NCBI GenBank assembly: GCA_963920665.1
Contig: OY987265.1
Span: forward strand, 16,683,001-16,747,000
DNA from: Straminergon stramineum
Taxonomy: Eukaryota > Streptophyta > Bryopsida > Hypnales > Calliergonaceae
Reading direction: 5' to 3'
Length of the DNA stretch: 64,000 nucleotides
Positions 48,080 to 59,500 of this stretch are shown piece by piece. A program made the translations under genes and the position numbers. Under the pieces are notes generated by a model. That model was not told where the DNA came from and did not search any database. It was given only the letters and a program-made list of their open reading frames with translations. Within the stretch, counting starts at the first letter, position 1. Each line of letters starts with the position of its first letter.

Positions 48080-48627
48080 GGGCCACTTCATACTACAGTA
48101 CAAGGTCGAGAGTCCATTAGTCTTAGCCAATTAGATTTTAGAAACCCGAGATTTTGACCACTTATCACTTCAAACAGGGGGCACAATCCAAAGTCCATCA
48201 AAATTCCATGTCCCCCAAATTGCCTACGTGGTAGCCAAATGCTTACATGGCGACGGACTCTCAACTAGAGTTTGGGTTGAGAAAAAATGGAGACCCAAAC
48301 TCAAGTCAAGAGGTTATGGGAGTTTTTTCATTAAAAATTAGAATCTAACAAAATCTCAATCATTAGATTGGCATAGGTTTGGACTTTGGGCTTGGCCATG
48401 GGAGGCTTCACACTATGGCCATCCCAATCAAGAGGCCATGGGAGTTCATTGCTAAAGTTTGGACCTTTTGGACTTGGCCTTTGGAGACTTCACACCAAGG
48501 TTGGCCAAAGGCTCCAATTCATATTTTGGGGGGCCTATTTATTGCCCATTTCTTTGGACTCTCAACAAAGTTTGACCACTCAATCCCACGACCTCTCGAC
48601 TTGGACCGCCATAGTGTGAAGAGGCCC
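48080..48627. mobile_element. PIF/Harbinger-like MITE, 548 bp
   Basis: The left end is GGGCCACTTCATACTA; the right end, read on the other strand, is GGGCCTCTTCACACTA. TAA lies immediately outside on both sides (48077-48079 and 48628-48630). Ends starting GGGCC with a 3-bp TAA/TTA duplication are characteristic of PIF/Harbinger (Tourist-like) elements. The frames at 48379-48630 lie within it and are not genes. Confidence 0.72.
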
Positions 48628-48630
48628 TAA

Positions 48631-51600
48631 GAGGCTCATGAGAGAAGTGCAGCATTTGTGAGGAAAAATTGTGAGAGTTGAAGAATGGGAGACATTATAT
48701 CTTGCGCAGTACATTCATATATTGTTGGGTGATCAGCATGTAAATAGGAGATTAAGTACTATAGAAATTTTCTATGCAATTGTGTCAAAGTTGTTCTCTC
48801 ACTTATATTAATCCTTATCCATAGGTTTAAAGTCTGTAGTCAACTTGTCTAGTTGCATTGATTTGGGCTCAGAAGTCTGTTGTAGAGGGATGCCACTTAT
48901 TCATCTATTTTAGACCGAAGTTCCAATAAAGCAATGTTATATATTGGATTGGGTGTTTGGCCCAAATATGCTCGCAGAAGATGTGGACGTAGATGTAGGA
49001 TACTTTCACCTGTGTTGAGTTAATACTCCTGTGGCAGTGCCGCAAGTTGGATCATGTTGATGAAGTTTTATGAACTTCTCAACTTTCAAGCTGCCTCCAG
49101 GCACATATGGTATGTAGATTTTCTTGAGTTATTGACCAATTGGTTTGTGTTCAGTGGATCAGATTGTACTCTTGTATGCGCTGCCCGTTCATTTGATCAA
49201 GAATTTGATATGTAGATGAGTCTTTGGATTTTCAAGTGTCTCATAGATAATGTTTTCACAAATGTCTTTAATTGATGCTTACGTTGGTGGCACCTGATCC
49301 TCATTTGAGATGGGTTTGAATGTGTTCCCTGTCTCATATTCCTGTTCAGGGTTATAATCAATTTGAGACTAAATGCTGGTGGTCCTAGCTAGATACCCTA
49401 AGCGAAGGTAAGATTTAGAAGAAATTAAGTCATTTTTGTAAAAACAAAGTGCCACATGTCATCTTGCCAATGGTGTGAGCTGATGTGGACCCCTGTGAAT
49501 ATGATGTGGAAATTCAATTTTAGTACCTGAGTGCCGAATCAAACCTTCACTTACAGTTGGTCACCGGATTTGGATTCCTAATTGGGATTGGTGATCATCC
49601 TGCATGCATGCTTGAACTACAACTTTAAATTACGAGTATCTAGAGTGTTACATGTTTTGAAGTTCCTCTTATGCACAACCTGGAGTTGAAATTTGGGAAA
49701 TGGAGCAAATGTTGAATGCTGTTTTTTCACAGTGATTGAATTGTATAAGGGAACTACACCTAAAATCACACGAATAAGCTCTGTGATTTAACCAATATGC
49801 TCTAGAAAATGAAGAACAAGTTCTGCACATTGGCAAAGGACTATGAATCAAAATGCAAGTGGTTCCATTACTTTTTGGATGCATTGTGAATTAGTTACAA
49901 ATTTTCAAATATGCAAGGATTAGGGTGCTAAAAGTGTCATGCAAGTGATTCCAAAATACAAATGGTGCACATAAAGAAATGACACTAGTAGTATCAAAAC
50001 ATGTCATAGAGAAAATATTAAAACAATAGAAAGTTTATCAACAATCAACCACTTGTAAAGTTGACACCTCCACAATACTATAAATAGAGCTAGACTGTTG
50101 CTCATTACTCAAAATGTCTTCTAATTCCACCTTGCACTTGTCCTTCTCATACTCTCCATTTTGGGTATCTTCACCATTCAATTTCCCTTCAAAAATAGGG
50201 GTTAATTTTTAGAAGTGGTCCATTGTAGGCGTAGTTATTGTAGATTAGAATTTTCCATGGAACAAAAAATGAGCATTAGTTCCATAGCCATAGGGCTAGT
50301 TGAAGGATTATAGGTTGGTTTTCTATGGTCGTAGGTTACATTTCACAGTAATAGTCCTTCAAACCAAGGTCTTAGAAATTGTATATCTTTCATGGTCATG
50401 GGGGATTTACATCCATGGTTTTAGATGTTATATTCGATGGTCACAGGTCTATCTTTATGTGGTTTTAGGATTAATTCTTACGCACAATGGAAAATTGGAC
50501 CTACATTTGCATGTAGGTTTGGTGCCATTTCATCTTACACGTTTGTTTTGGACTATTTGATGTGAGATGGGATTTAAAACCTAAAAAGGGAAAAGATGTA
50601 AATATTGGTATAAATCTAAAACTTATACTTTTGCAAGCTAAGACAATTTGAAGTAGAATTCATAACCATTAGACATTCAAGAGCACTAATTGCGATATGT
50701 AGGCTGAACAAAAGGAGCAAAGACTACACAAAATTGACCTAAATTTTTTTTAAAAGGATTGTGGAACTATATATATATATATATATATAATTTTCAAGCC
50801 CTCTCTTGGAATTTTGATTGGGTGATAGTGCATACATTTGCATGACAAATTGAACATGAAACGCTGCTTGAGAAGAAACATAAGTCACATAATGTAGGCT
50901 ATTTAACCTTTCCTATTTAAAAAGACCCCTATACTAGTGATCCTAGGTTTTCTTGGAAAGAACAAAACCTGAACTACTAGAGTTGCCTAGCTCCAACGCA
51001 TTTTCTCGTGCACTTGTCATGAGCTCGAAGTTGTCTCTCTAGAATGTACAAATCCACCATCTAGAAATACCTATCTCAATCTAGGTAATCTTTGCTTGCA
51101 CACCAATGCACATTTCATCATGAAATAGTTCATCTATCAATAAATCCATTCATCAAAGCTCATGATAGAGACTTTATCTTTCTAAAGTCCTTTTCATTTT
51201 GCAATGAAAGAATGGATTGTTATAAAGCCTGGAAATGTGTCAATGAAGTTTTCAACACTATATTTTGTAAGGAAAGTTCCATGTGGGCAAAATGTTTTTG
51301 GTTGAATAATAGTGAAACACCCTTTCAACTTGCATAATTCCAAGCATTTTTTGACCTCCTGGTATCAAAGTAGTTGCCCCAATTAAAAAAAACAAAATTG
51401 ATTCATTATTGCCCTACATCTTACATGAAAGTACTTGCATTGAGGACCTATGGTTGCCCCTACCATCATGCATTCACCATCTTGCACCACTTAACCCAAA
51501 GTTGCCTCACAGACACCTACTTGCGCCCTAAATCAACAATCGCCCTAAATGACTTGTCTTAAACGTTACATGCCGCAAACAATAGCACACCATGGAGGAC

Positions 51601-52180
51601 AATGGAAGTTACCTCAAGGTGAGATTTCAAGTTAATTTTATTCTTGTATCTAATATAATAGATGCATGTCTAACAAGACACATGAGAAAATTAAACAACA
51701 CCATAGTAAAACCTAAATTAATACTAGACTAGACTACCTTGGCAACATGTATCCACAGTCTCTTCTTTGTAATAGTACATGACTCCTCCTTGACTTGGTG
51801 ATGTGTACATTTAGCTCAAAGGAGGATGTTAGAGTTCCTCATTTAATTTGTGGGTTTCAAGTTTTTAAATTTTCTTTTGTCACTACATGAGCTCCTATTA
51901 CAAACCAATTTCTTTAGGTGGCATGGTGGGAGTCCCTTGGATGTGTAATGTGTTGGAGATCTTTGTCACACAAAATGACTTTTTGACATTTATAGAAAAG
52001 AGCAAGAAAATATTGCTATTTTCAATAGACAACATCACCTCCACTATAGACTATTCTAAGAAAACAAACCTCAAAGATGGATTGTGAACAATTTTCTATA
52101 TCGTTTGTTGACTCCTACTTCCTTTTGTTCAACTTCTCCAACAAGGAGAACAAGACCCTTAGCCTTGTTCCATTTGCATT
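48631..52180. other. AT-rich intergenic region with an AT microsatellite
   Basis: It contains an (AT)n tract at about 50770-50789. Short frames at 49669, 50300, 51092, 51374 and 51887 have no recognisable domain. Confidence 0.45.
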
Positions 52181-52189
52181 GTTTGTGCC

Positions 52190-52595
52190 ACAGGGGGTGC
52201 ACTTCTTACGATTGTCCCTTACATGTGTGAGCAAAGTTTTCTACCCCTATATTATATGCCATAGATAATTTTAAAAATTATGATATTTTTCTACATATAC
52301 ATAACCATTGATAATATCTTTTGTATATTTTTTTAAAATTTTAGTCATCTTCATTTTTTGTAGTAATTGTTTTAGTTCAATTCTATATCATTCTAGTTTG
52401 AAACGGTATGTTTTATTAAAAAAAAGATCATCAAATTTGGTTACCATTTTTTACTATGTAATAGATATCGTGTATATCTACTCATGAAAAAAAATTGATA
52501 AAATTTTGACCCATTTTGGTGATGTAACTTTGAAAATGTAGATTTTTTTTCCTCGCATGTGGTGTTCAATGTGGCAATGGAGTGCACCCCCCGTG
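52190..52595. mobile_element. Non-autonomous DNA transposon with 9-bp duplication, 406 bp
   Basis: The ends are ACAGGGGGTGCACT and, inverted, CACGGGGGGTGCACT. An exact direct repeat GTTTGTGCC lies at 52181-52189 and 52596-52604. A 9-bp duplication fits Mutator-type elements (8-11 bp). An 8-bp hAT-type reading is possible because the end resembles CAGGG. No coding capacity. Confidence 0.75.
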
Positions 52596-52604
52596 GTTTG
52601 TGCC

Positions 52605-54110
52605 CTTCTCGCCTTGCTATTAAGGGCATCGGAAATCTAATAAAACAAACTTCACAATGTCTTAAAAATCCAAGCTCATGTTTAGCTCGAGATGGTGTAA
52701 GGTTTGTATGTAGTGTCAAATAGCATTGGACTTCCTTCTCTTTCTTCCTCTATAGGGAATTATGGAGCTTTTTGCATTCTAAGAAAATCCCTTGGGGTGG
52801 CAACTCCCTTACAATAAATTTATATTTCTTAAACTCCTATTTGCACTTATTATAAATTTAGGATGTTGTGATTTTTTATTTGGATTGATATTAAGATAAG
52901 AGATTTTTGACAATACATAACTTATTAAAATATGATACTAAGTTGGTAAAAAAAAATTTAATACATGGAAGAGAGGAAAAAGGCATTTAATTTTTACGAA
53001 TTTTTGAATAATTATTTATATGATATGATAATTTTTCAAAAACTTATTGGATGTTATCGTAAGATATGATAATGATTTTTCTTGAATCTAAGTAAGCTTT
53101 CATTTCCATTACATTTAAAGGTTGCATTTATCCTAAAAAATAAATCTTATAAGTGTTCTCTTTACAGATATCATATGCTTATCATAAATTCATAACCCAT
53201 CCTTAAATGAATTAGAACCATGGTCCATATTGCACATTATGTGAGAGTTTTTACTTTAAGAAATGCAATCAATAAAAATGAGCACTTTGTTTATTGAAAG
53301 TTGTTGTCAATATGCCCTTCACATGCTTGCTTGCTTATATCTCATAGTATTTGTGTATTATGGAACTCAAATGGCCTTGAAAAGCTTTTAATAGTGTCAT
53401 ATTTGATTGTCCCTTTACCTGCCAATGAAAATTAGCATATTTTCACATTTGATTGAATTACATGTTACATGGATGATGTCATTGTCAAGTCATAGTAGTG
53501 ATATAGGTGTTCTTAACATTTGTGTCATTTCTTTTAGGTGTATTTGGTGGTTGTGACATATGCCACAAGCTACTTAGCATGGTCTTGTTAACTTAAGGTA
53601 TTCCAAAGCTATAAAGTCTTACTATAGATAGGTTTTTGAGCCATGGTGAAGCCTTGTGTGACATTGGTAGTGAAGCATTATCTTATAAACCATCCAAATT
53701 TAATGGAATTCTTTGCATTTTGGTTTATATTGGACGTGAGTTCCACCTTACTTGCGTGTTTCATTTGGATGTAATAGTGATAGTGTTTAGGCACTCATGG
53801 AGACATTGATCAATCATTGTTGTCCTTATTCATACTTTGGCACATGTTGACATGATATGATCTTGGTAGAATGTACATATTTGTGCATCTCATATAGTTA
53901 CACATTCAAGAGTAGTGCCATGATTCTAATCACTCAATATTATTATATAAGAAATGAAAATTAAAAATTAAAAAACATTTACCCAAAAAAAATTGAGCTT
54001 CTATTGCAATCCATATAACCAAATCATAAAACCATCATCAATAGGTTTCAATAAATTGTCTACACAATCCAAAGTTTAGCCACCAACTATGCATTTAAAC
54101 TTCTTACAAA
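52605..54110. other. Intergenic region downstream of NLR copy 2
   Basis: From about 53850 it aligns with the 8180-8450 flank of NLR copy 1 (shared ATGATCTTGGTAGAATGTAC). No gene is seen. Confidence 0.5.
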
Positions 54111-54129
54111 CCACTATTGTTATTCATTG

Positions 54130-55320
54130 GCTTGAATTTTCCAATAGTAGCTTCCGCTTGGTAAAACAATCTAAGCAAAAATTATAATCAATTTAAAAAG
54201 TGACCTTTCCCTTATAGCAAGGTCCAATTATGGAAGTCACTTTGCATCCATCACAAGTCACTCCATCATGATGATCAACTTCAAAGCACAAGAATTTGCC
54301 TTCAAGACTATCCACAAAAGTTGGTCGAGATGACTCAACTAACATATATAGGGTCCCAAGTTTGGACAACTATTCCAAGGACGAATCCGTCATGAAGGTA
54401 TATACCCCATATCTTACAAGGAAGAACTTAAAGAAACACACCCATCTAAATTGACTTTCACCACATGATATAACTTCTATACTTCCTCTAGCAAGGTCAC
54501 CAAGCTCAAACACCCACTCAAAATATAAATATAGTCAAGTAACAATACTTCCTCACTTCCATTGACAAGGCTGCCAAGCTTGAACCCCCAATCAAATTGA
54601 GAGTGGTCAAGCAAGACAAATTCCCCACTTCCTTTAATTTGACAAGGCCGCCAAGCTTCAACACCCAATCAAATTGAGAGTGATCAAGCAAGACAAATTT
54701 CCCACTTCCTTTAATTTGACAAGGCCGCCAAGCTTGAACACCCAATCAAATTGAGAGTGGTCAAGCAAGACAAATTCCCCACTTCCTTTAATTTGACAAG
54801 GCCGCCAAGCTTGAACACCCAATCAAATTGAGAGTGGTCAAGCAAGACAAATTCCCCACTTCCTTTAATTTGACAAGGCTGTCAAGCTTGAACACCCAAT
54901 CAAATTCAGAGTAATCAAGGAAAACAAGTTCCACTCTTCTTTTGGCCAAGCCGCCAAGTTTAAACATTCACTCAAATCTAGAGTGGTCAAGGAAGACGGA
55001 TTCCCCAGTTCCTTTGGCAAAGCTGCCAAGCTTGAACAATCACTCAAATCTAGAGTGGTCAAGGAAGACAACTTCTCAACTTCCTTTGGTAAGGCCGCCA
55101 AGCTTGAACACCACCTCTAATTTAGAGTGGTCAAGGAAGACAAGTTCCCCACTTCCTTTGGCAAGGCCACCAAGCTTTAACAAGACCTCAAATTTAGAGT
55201 GGTCAAGGAAGACAAGTTCCCCACTTCCTTTGGCAAGGCCACCAAGCTTTAACAAGACCTCAAATTTAGAGTGGTCAAGGAAGACAAGTTCCCCACTTCC
55301 TTTGGCAAGGCCACCAAGCT
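54130..55320 (-). pseudogene. Decayed 3' part of NLR copy 2: broken LRRs and ZZ-like module
   Basis: Beyond the stop at 55321-55323 the LRR frame is interrupted again and again: TAA at 55249 and 55177, then a TAG near 55129, then frame-shifting 77-bp units between about 54550 and 54900. At 54130-54310 the minus strand still reads LEGKFLCFEVD, VTCDGCKVTSIIGPC, then after a TAA NFCLDCFTKRKLLLENSSQ and a stop. This is the counterpart of the copy 1 C-terminus. No continuous protein is possible. Confidence 0.75.
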
Positions 55321-56330
55321 TTAACAAGACCTCAAATTTAGAGTGGTCAAGGAAGACAAGTTCCCCACTTCCTTTGGCAAGGCCACCAAGCTTGAACATT
55401 CACTGAAAACTAGAGTCCTTAACGAAGACAAGTTCTCCACTTCCTTTGACAAGGCTGCCAATCTCCAACAATCACTCAAATTTAGAGTGGTCAAAGAAGA
55501 CAACTTCCCCACTTCCTCTGGCAAGGCCTCCAAGCTTGAACACCACATCATATTTAGAGTGGTCAACGAAGACAAGTTCCCCACTTCCTTTGGCAAGGCC
55601 GCCAAGCTTCTACACCAACTCAAATTTAGAGTGGTCAACGAAGACAAGTTCCCCACTTCCTTTGGCAAGGCTGCCAAGCTTCTAGACAAATTCAAATTTA
55701 GAGTGGTCAACGAAGACAAGTTCCCCACTTCCTTTGGCAAGGCCACCAATCTCCGACAGTCACTCAAATTTAGAGTGGTCAAGGAAGACAAGTTCCCCAC
55801 CTCCTCTGGCAAGGTCGCCAAATCCCAAGACCGGGTCAAATTTAGAGTGGTCAAGGAAGACAAGTTCCCCACCTCCTTTGGCAAGGCCACCAAATCCCAA
55901 CACCGAGTCAAATTTAGAGTGGTCAAGGAAGACAAGTCCCCCACTTCCTTTGGCAAGGCCACCAAGCTTGAACATGAACTCAAATTTAGAGAAGTCAAAG
56001 AAGACAAGTTCCCCACCTCCTTTGGCAAGGCCACCAAATCCCAATACTGGGTCAAATCTAGAGTGGTCAAAGAAGACAAGTTCTCCACTTCCTTTGGCAA
56101 GGCCGCCAATCTCCGACATGAACTCAACTTTAGAGTGGTCAAGAAAGACAAGTTCCACACTTCCTTTGGCAAGGCGACCAAGCTTTCACACCGGGTCAAA
56201 TTTAGAGTGGTCAAGGAAGACAAGTTCCCCACTTCCTTTGGCAAGGCCACCAAGCTTAAACACCCTCTCAAATCTAGAGTGGTCAAGGAAGACAAGTTCC
56301 CCACTTCCTTTGGCAAAGTTGTCAAATTTA
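54550..56330. repeat. LRR-encoding tandem array, copy 2 (72-bp units, then 77-bp units)
   Basis: The 72-bp units run from about 56330 down to about 54950. From about 54900 to 54600 the period changes to 77 bp, because TTTGGCAAGG became TTTAATTTGACAAGG. Spacing of the TCCTTTAATT motif at 54630, 54707, 54784 and 54861 is exactly 77. Long open frames on the other strand (55343-56359 and 54942-55406) are repeat shadows. Confidence 0.85.
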
Positions 56331-56544
56331 AAGAACAACTCATAATTGCCTCCAATTGAGAGCATTGTGAAGCTATTTCAAGGAAGGATCCCAAGTGGTC
56401 ATTATATGCTTTACAATTGTCCAAAGGGCCCCCCAAAGTTAATAAACGAAGATTTTTAAAATGAGATTTTGAATCACGTTTAACCAAAGGTACATGATGG
56501 TTCATAGTCCCTTGCAAAGAAATGCCTTCAAGATCTTCAAGATC
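55321..56544 (-). CDS. NLR copy 2, exon 4: LRR region ending in a premature stop
   Basis: It starts DLEDLEGISLQGTMNHH after GAATGTAG|, then has 14 LRR units of 24 residues (consensus LPKEVGNLSSLTTLNL), ending NLRSC-stop. The stop TAA replaces the TCA serine codon of sister units, a single C-to-A change. The same stop recurs in the next two units downstream. Confidence 0.8.
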   Translation of the reverse strand, partial: DLEDLEGISLQGTMNHHVPLVKRDSKSHFKNLRLLTLGGPLDNCKAYNDHLGSFLEIASQCSQLEAIMSCSLNLTTLPKEVGNLSSLTTLDLRGCLSLVALPKEVGNLSSLTTLNLTRCESLVALPKEVWNLSFLTTLKLSSCRRLAALPKEVENLSSLTTLDLTQYWDLVALPKEVGNLSSLTSLNLSSCSSLVALPKEVGDLSSLTTLNLTRCWDLVALPKEVGNLSSLTTLNLTRSWDLATLPEEVGNLSSLTTLNLSDCRRLVALPKEVGNLSSLTTLNLNLSRSLAALPKEVGNLSSLTTLNLSWCRSLAALPKEVGNLSSLTTLNMMWCSSLEALPEEVGKLSSLTTLNLSDCWRLAALSKEVENLSSLRTLVFSECSSLVALPKEVGNLSSLTTLNLRSC

Positions 56545-59500
56545 CTACATTCAAAGAAGAGTAAATTAGAATGGATTATATTTTCATTAAGAGCCTTCAA
56601 ATGATAAAGATTTTTTCTAATATATTTCAAATCTTATGATTTTTGGAACACTAAAGGGGGATCAATTTTCTAATTATATTTGAATGTATACAAAAATGTG
56701 CAATTTTCATGATGTTAATTGCATGAATAGAATATTACCTTGCTTGAAAATCCACTTTCAGGTAGCATAGACACTTTCCAAATCCTTGTATGCTCTGCAA
56801 TCTTTCGACCCATGTCACGGAGTTGGTCATGCATCTCAAGAATGTCACCATCTCCATTGACCTTCAATAATGACATGTCGATCAATCTATCCATCTCATC
56901 CATTGGAAAGGCACCATCTTTGGACCACATAGACAAGATTGTCAATTTGGATATGCCAAATGGATATACATCTCGACAAAAGAAACATGCCACGTCCAAA
57001 AACATCCTCTGTTCCAAACCCCCCTCATTCAATCCGTCAAAGCTTATTCGCAAAGTATTCCAAATTTCTTCATCACCATCCAAGCTTCTTCCTCTTGCCA
57101 TCCTTTGTAGGGCTCGTTCCCAACATCGCAAACTCTTTTTGTTGTGGAGAAATGCACCCATCACTTTCAAACTCAAAGGCAAGCCTTTACAAGCTTCCAC
57201 AACACGTTTGCGCAAGGCCACAAAGTTGGGTGATAGAGAAGCTACACCCCAATGAAGCTGCGAGGTGAAAAGTTCTATGGATGCCTTTTCATCCAAAAAT
57301 TTAATGTCCAACCTTCCTTCAATGCCCACAATGGACTTGATGGTACTCCATTGTCGAGTTGTGATGATTATTGCAGTCCCCTTGCTAGCTTGAACAATGT
57401 TAGAAGGTACTATATCACACACTTGAGACTCATCCTTGATATCATCTAGTATTAAGAGAACCTTCTTTTCAAACAAGAGTTTCTTCATCATCTTTTGGGC
57501 TTCTTCTAAATTTGGGGGTTTGCAATCATTACCAAGTTGTGGTAATATCTTGCACAATATTTCATAGGAATTTTGATAGTTCTTGCATTCGGAAACAAAG
57601 CATGCAACATTGTATGAGGACTTTATAGTCGGGTCATCAAATATTGCCTTGGCTAGTGTGGTCTTGCCAATCCCACCTATGCCCACAATGCCTATATACT
57701 TCATTTTCAAAAACCCTTTGGCTTTAGACAATTGATGATCTAAATCAATTGGGACTTCCTTGAGAGGAACAATTGGCTCATTCACCTGTACATTTACAAA
57801 TGATAGATTTTCAAAATCGTTATCAAATTAAAATATCATCAAACTACACTCAAAACCATGAATGCAAAGTATTAAAGATATTTACATAAATCAAACATCA
57901 CTAAATGAATTTCATTTTATAATTAGGCAATTTCATACCCTTGGGACATGGTTCACAATGGACTTGGAATCTCGTAAGCCATATGATCCTTTCTTCAAGA
58001 AAGACTTTTTTAAACTAGTGAGCCGGTCACAAATGTTGGAAAATGTTGGGCGTTGAAGAGGGTCTTGAGACCAACATTCTTGGATTAAGGTTGTAAGTCC
58101 TTCACAATCCTTGGGTAGGGTTGGTCGAAAGCTAGGGCCATGCTGACCTTGTAATTGATCATAAATATCTCTTGGTTTCAAATCGGAGTATGGAACCTTT
58201 CCAGATAGAATCTCTGAGCATATCATAGCAAAGGACCACACATCTGCTTGAAATGGATACCGTGAAGTTTTACTTCCCTTGTTCATTTCAGGGGCCATAT
58301 ATCTTGGTGTTCCAATTGTATATTGTGTGGGCTCCGGATGCTTTGGATTGCTACAAACCTCCAATTGAGAAGCCCCATAATCCATAACCTTGAAAGTGCA
58401 ACAAGGATCCAAATCCTCCATAGGTATTGAACTACACAAGACATTATCAGGTTTCAAGTCAAGATGAGCAACTTGCATGTCATGAAGGTAATACACACCC
58501 TTTGCAATTTGGAGCATGATGTCAAGTGCAACTTGATAGAGTAAAGGTCTTTTGGCTTTCTCCAATATAGTAGACAAGTTTGAATCCATCAATTCCATCA
58601 CCAAATGCATCTTACTAGTTCCATCTTCTTTAGGATTCTCACTTGTTTCTTGAATAATCCCACACCCAAAAAATTGAACGAGATTTGGATGACCCAAGCT
58701 TGCCAAGATCCCAGCCTCATCTTGACAATTCTTAAGATATTCAAGACCACCTTCCAACACTTTTGTAGCAGACTTAAGTCCAAACCAACTCGATTTATAT
58801 ACATCTCCATAACCTCCTTTCCCTATTTTTTCCATTAATTCTGGTGGTTTGAAATCCTTGGGAACCTCCAAAGCATTCAAGTCTCCACCATCAACTCGAT
58901 CCAAATTTCTAAGTCTCAACAATAGATGTTGTGCTAGATCATAATCCTTTGAGATTTCTCCTGGAAGTACAAGTTCAAGCTTCCTCTTGAGTTCTCGTCC
59001 ATCTTCAAGGACTTGTTCATAAGTAGCTACATCAAATTGAATTGATAACATATCATTTGATTGATTTGGATGGTAGAATAAGTACATTTCCCTCGCTGCA
59101 TCATAACAACATTGGAGATCTAAAAGTAGCTCACGAAAAGTCTCTTTGCTTTGGAGTTGAAATATAGCCAAATGACACCATTGTTCTATTGCAATGCAAT
59201 TGTTTCTCACAATCTCTACTTTCTTTTGAAGAACAAACAATTCTTCACATACAAATTGGAATTCGATATCTGGAGTAGCGATTAACATTTTGTCAATCCC
59301 CTTCATGGCAAATATGAATTTGTCCAAAAGATGTATGCATTGATTTTTATTCAAAACTTTCACTTTAGAAGATGCATTCAAAGTCTCCAAAGGTTTCTCA
59401 AGATCGAGTATATGCTTGCGGAGTCTTTGGTTATATCCACTTTGCACTTGTGAGAAATCCTTGTCTTTCCTGTGCATTATGTAATATCCTTAGTCAATGA

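Noticed and set aside
48379..48630. Two overlapping 77-83 codon frames
   Set aside because: Both lie within the PIF-like element and have no protein features.
55343..56359. 338-codon plus-strand open frame
   Set aside because: Same repeat effect opposite the LRR exon of NLR copy 2.
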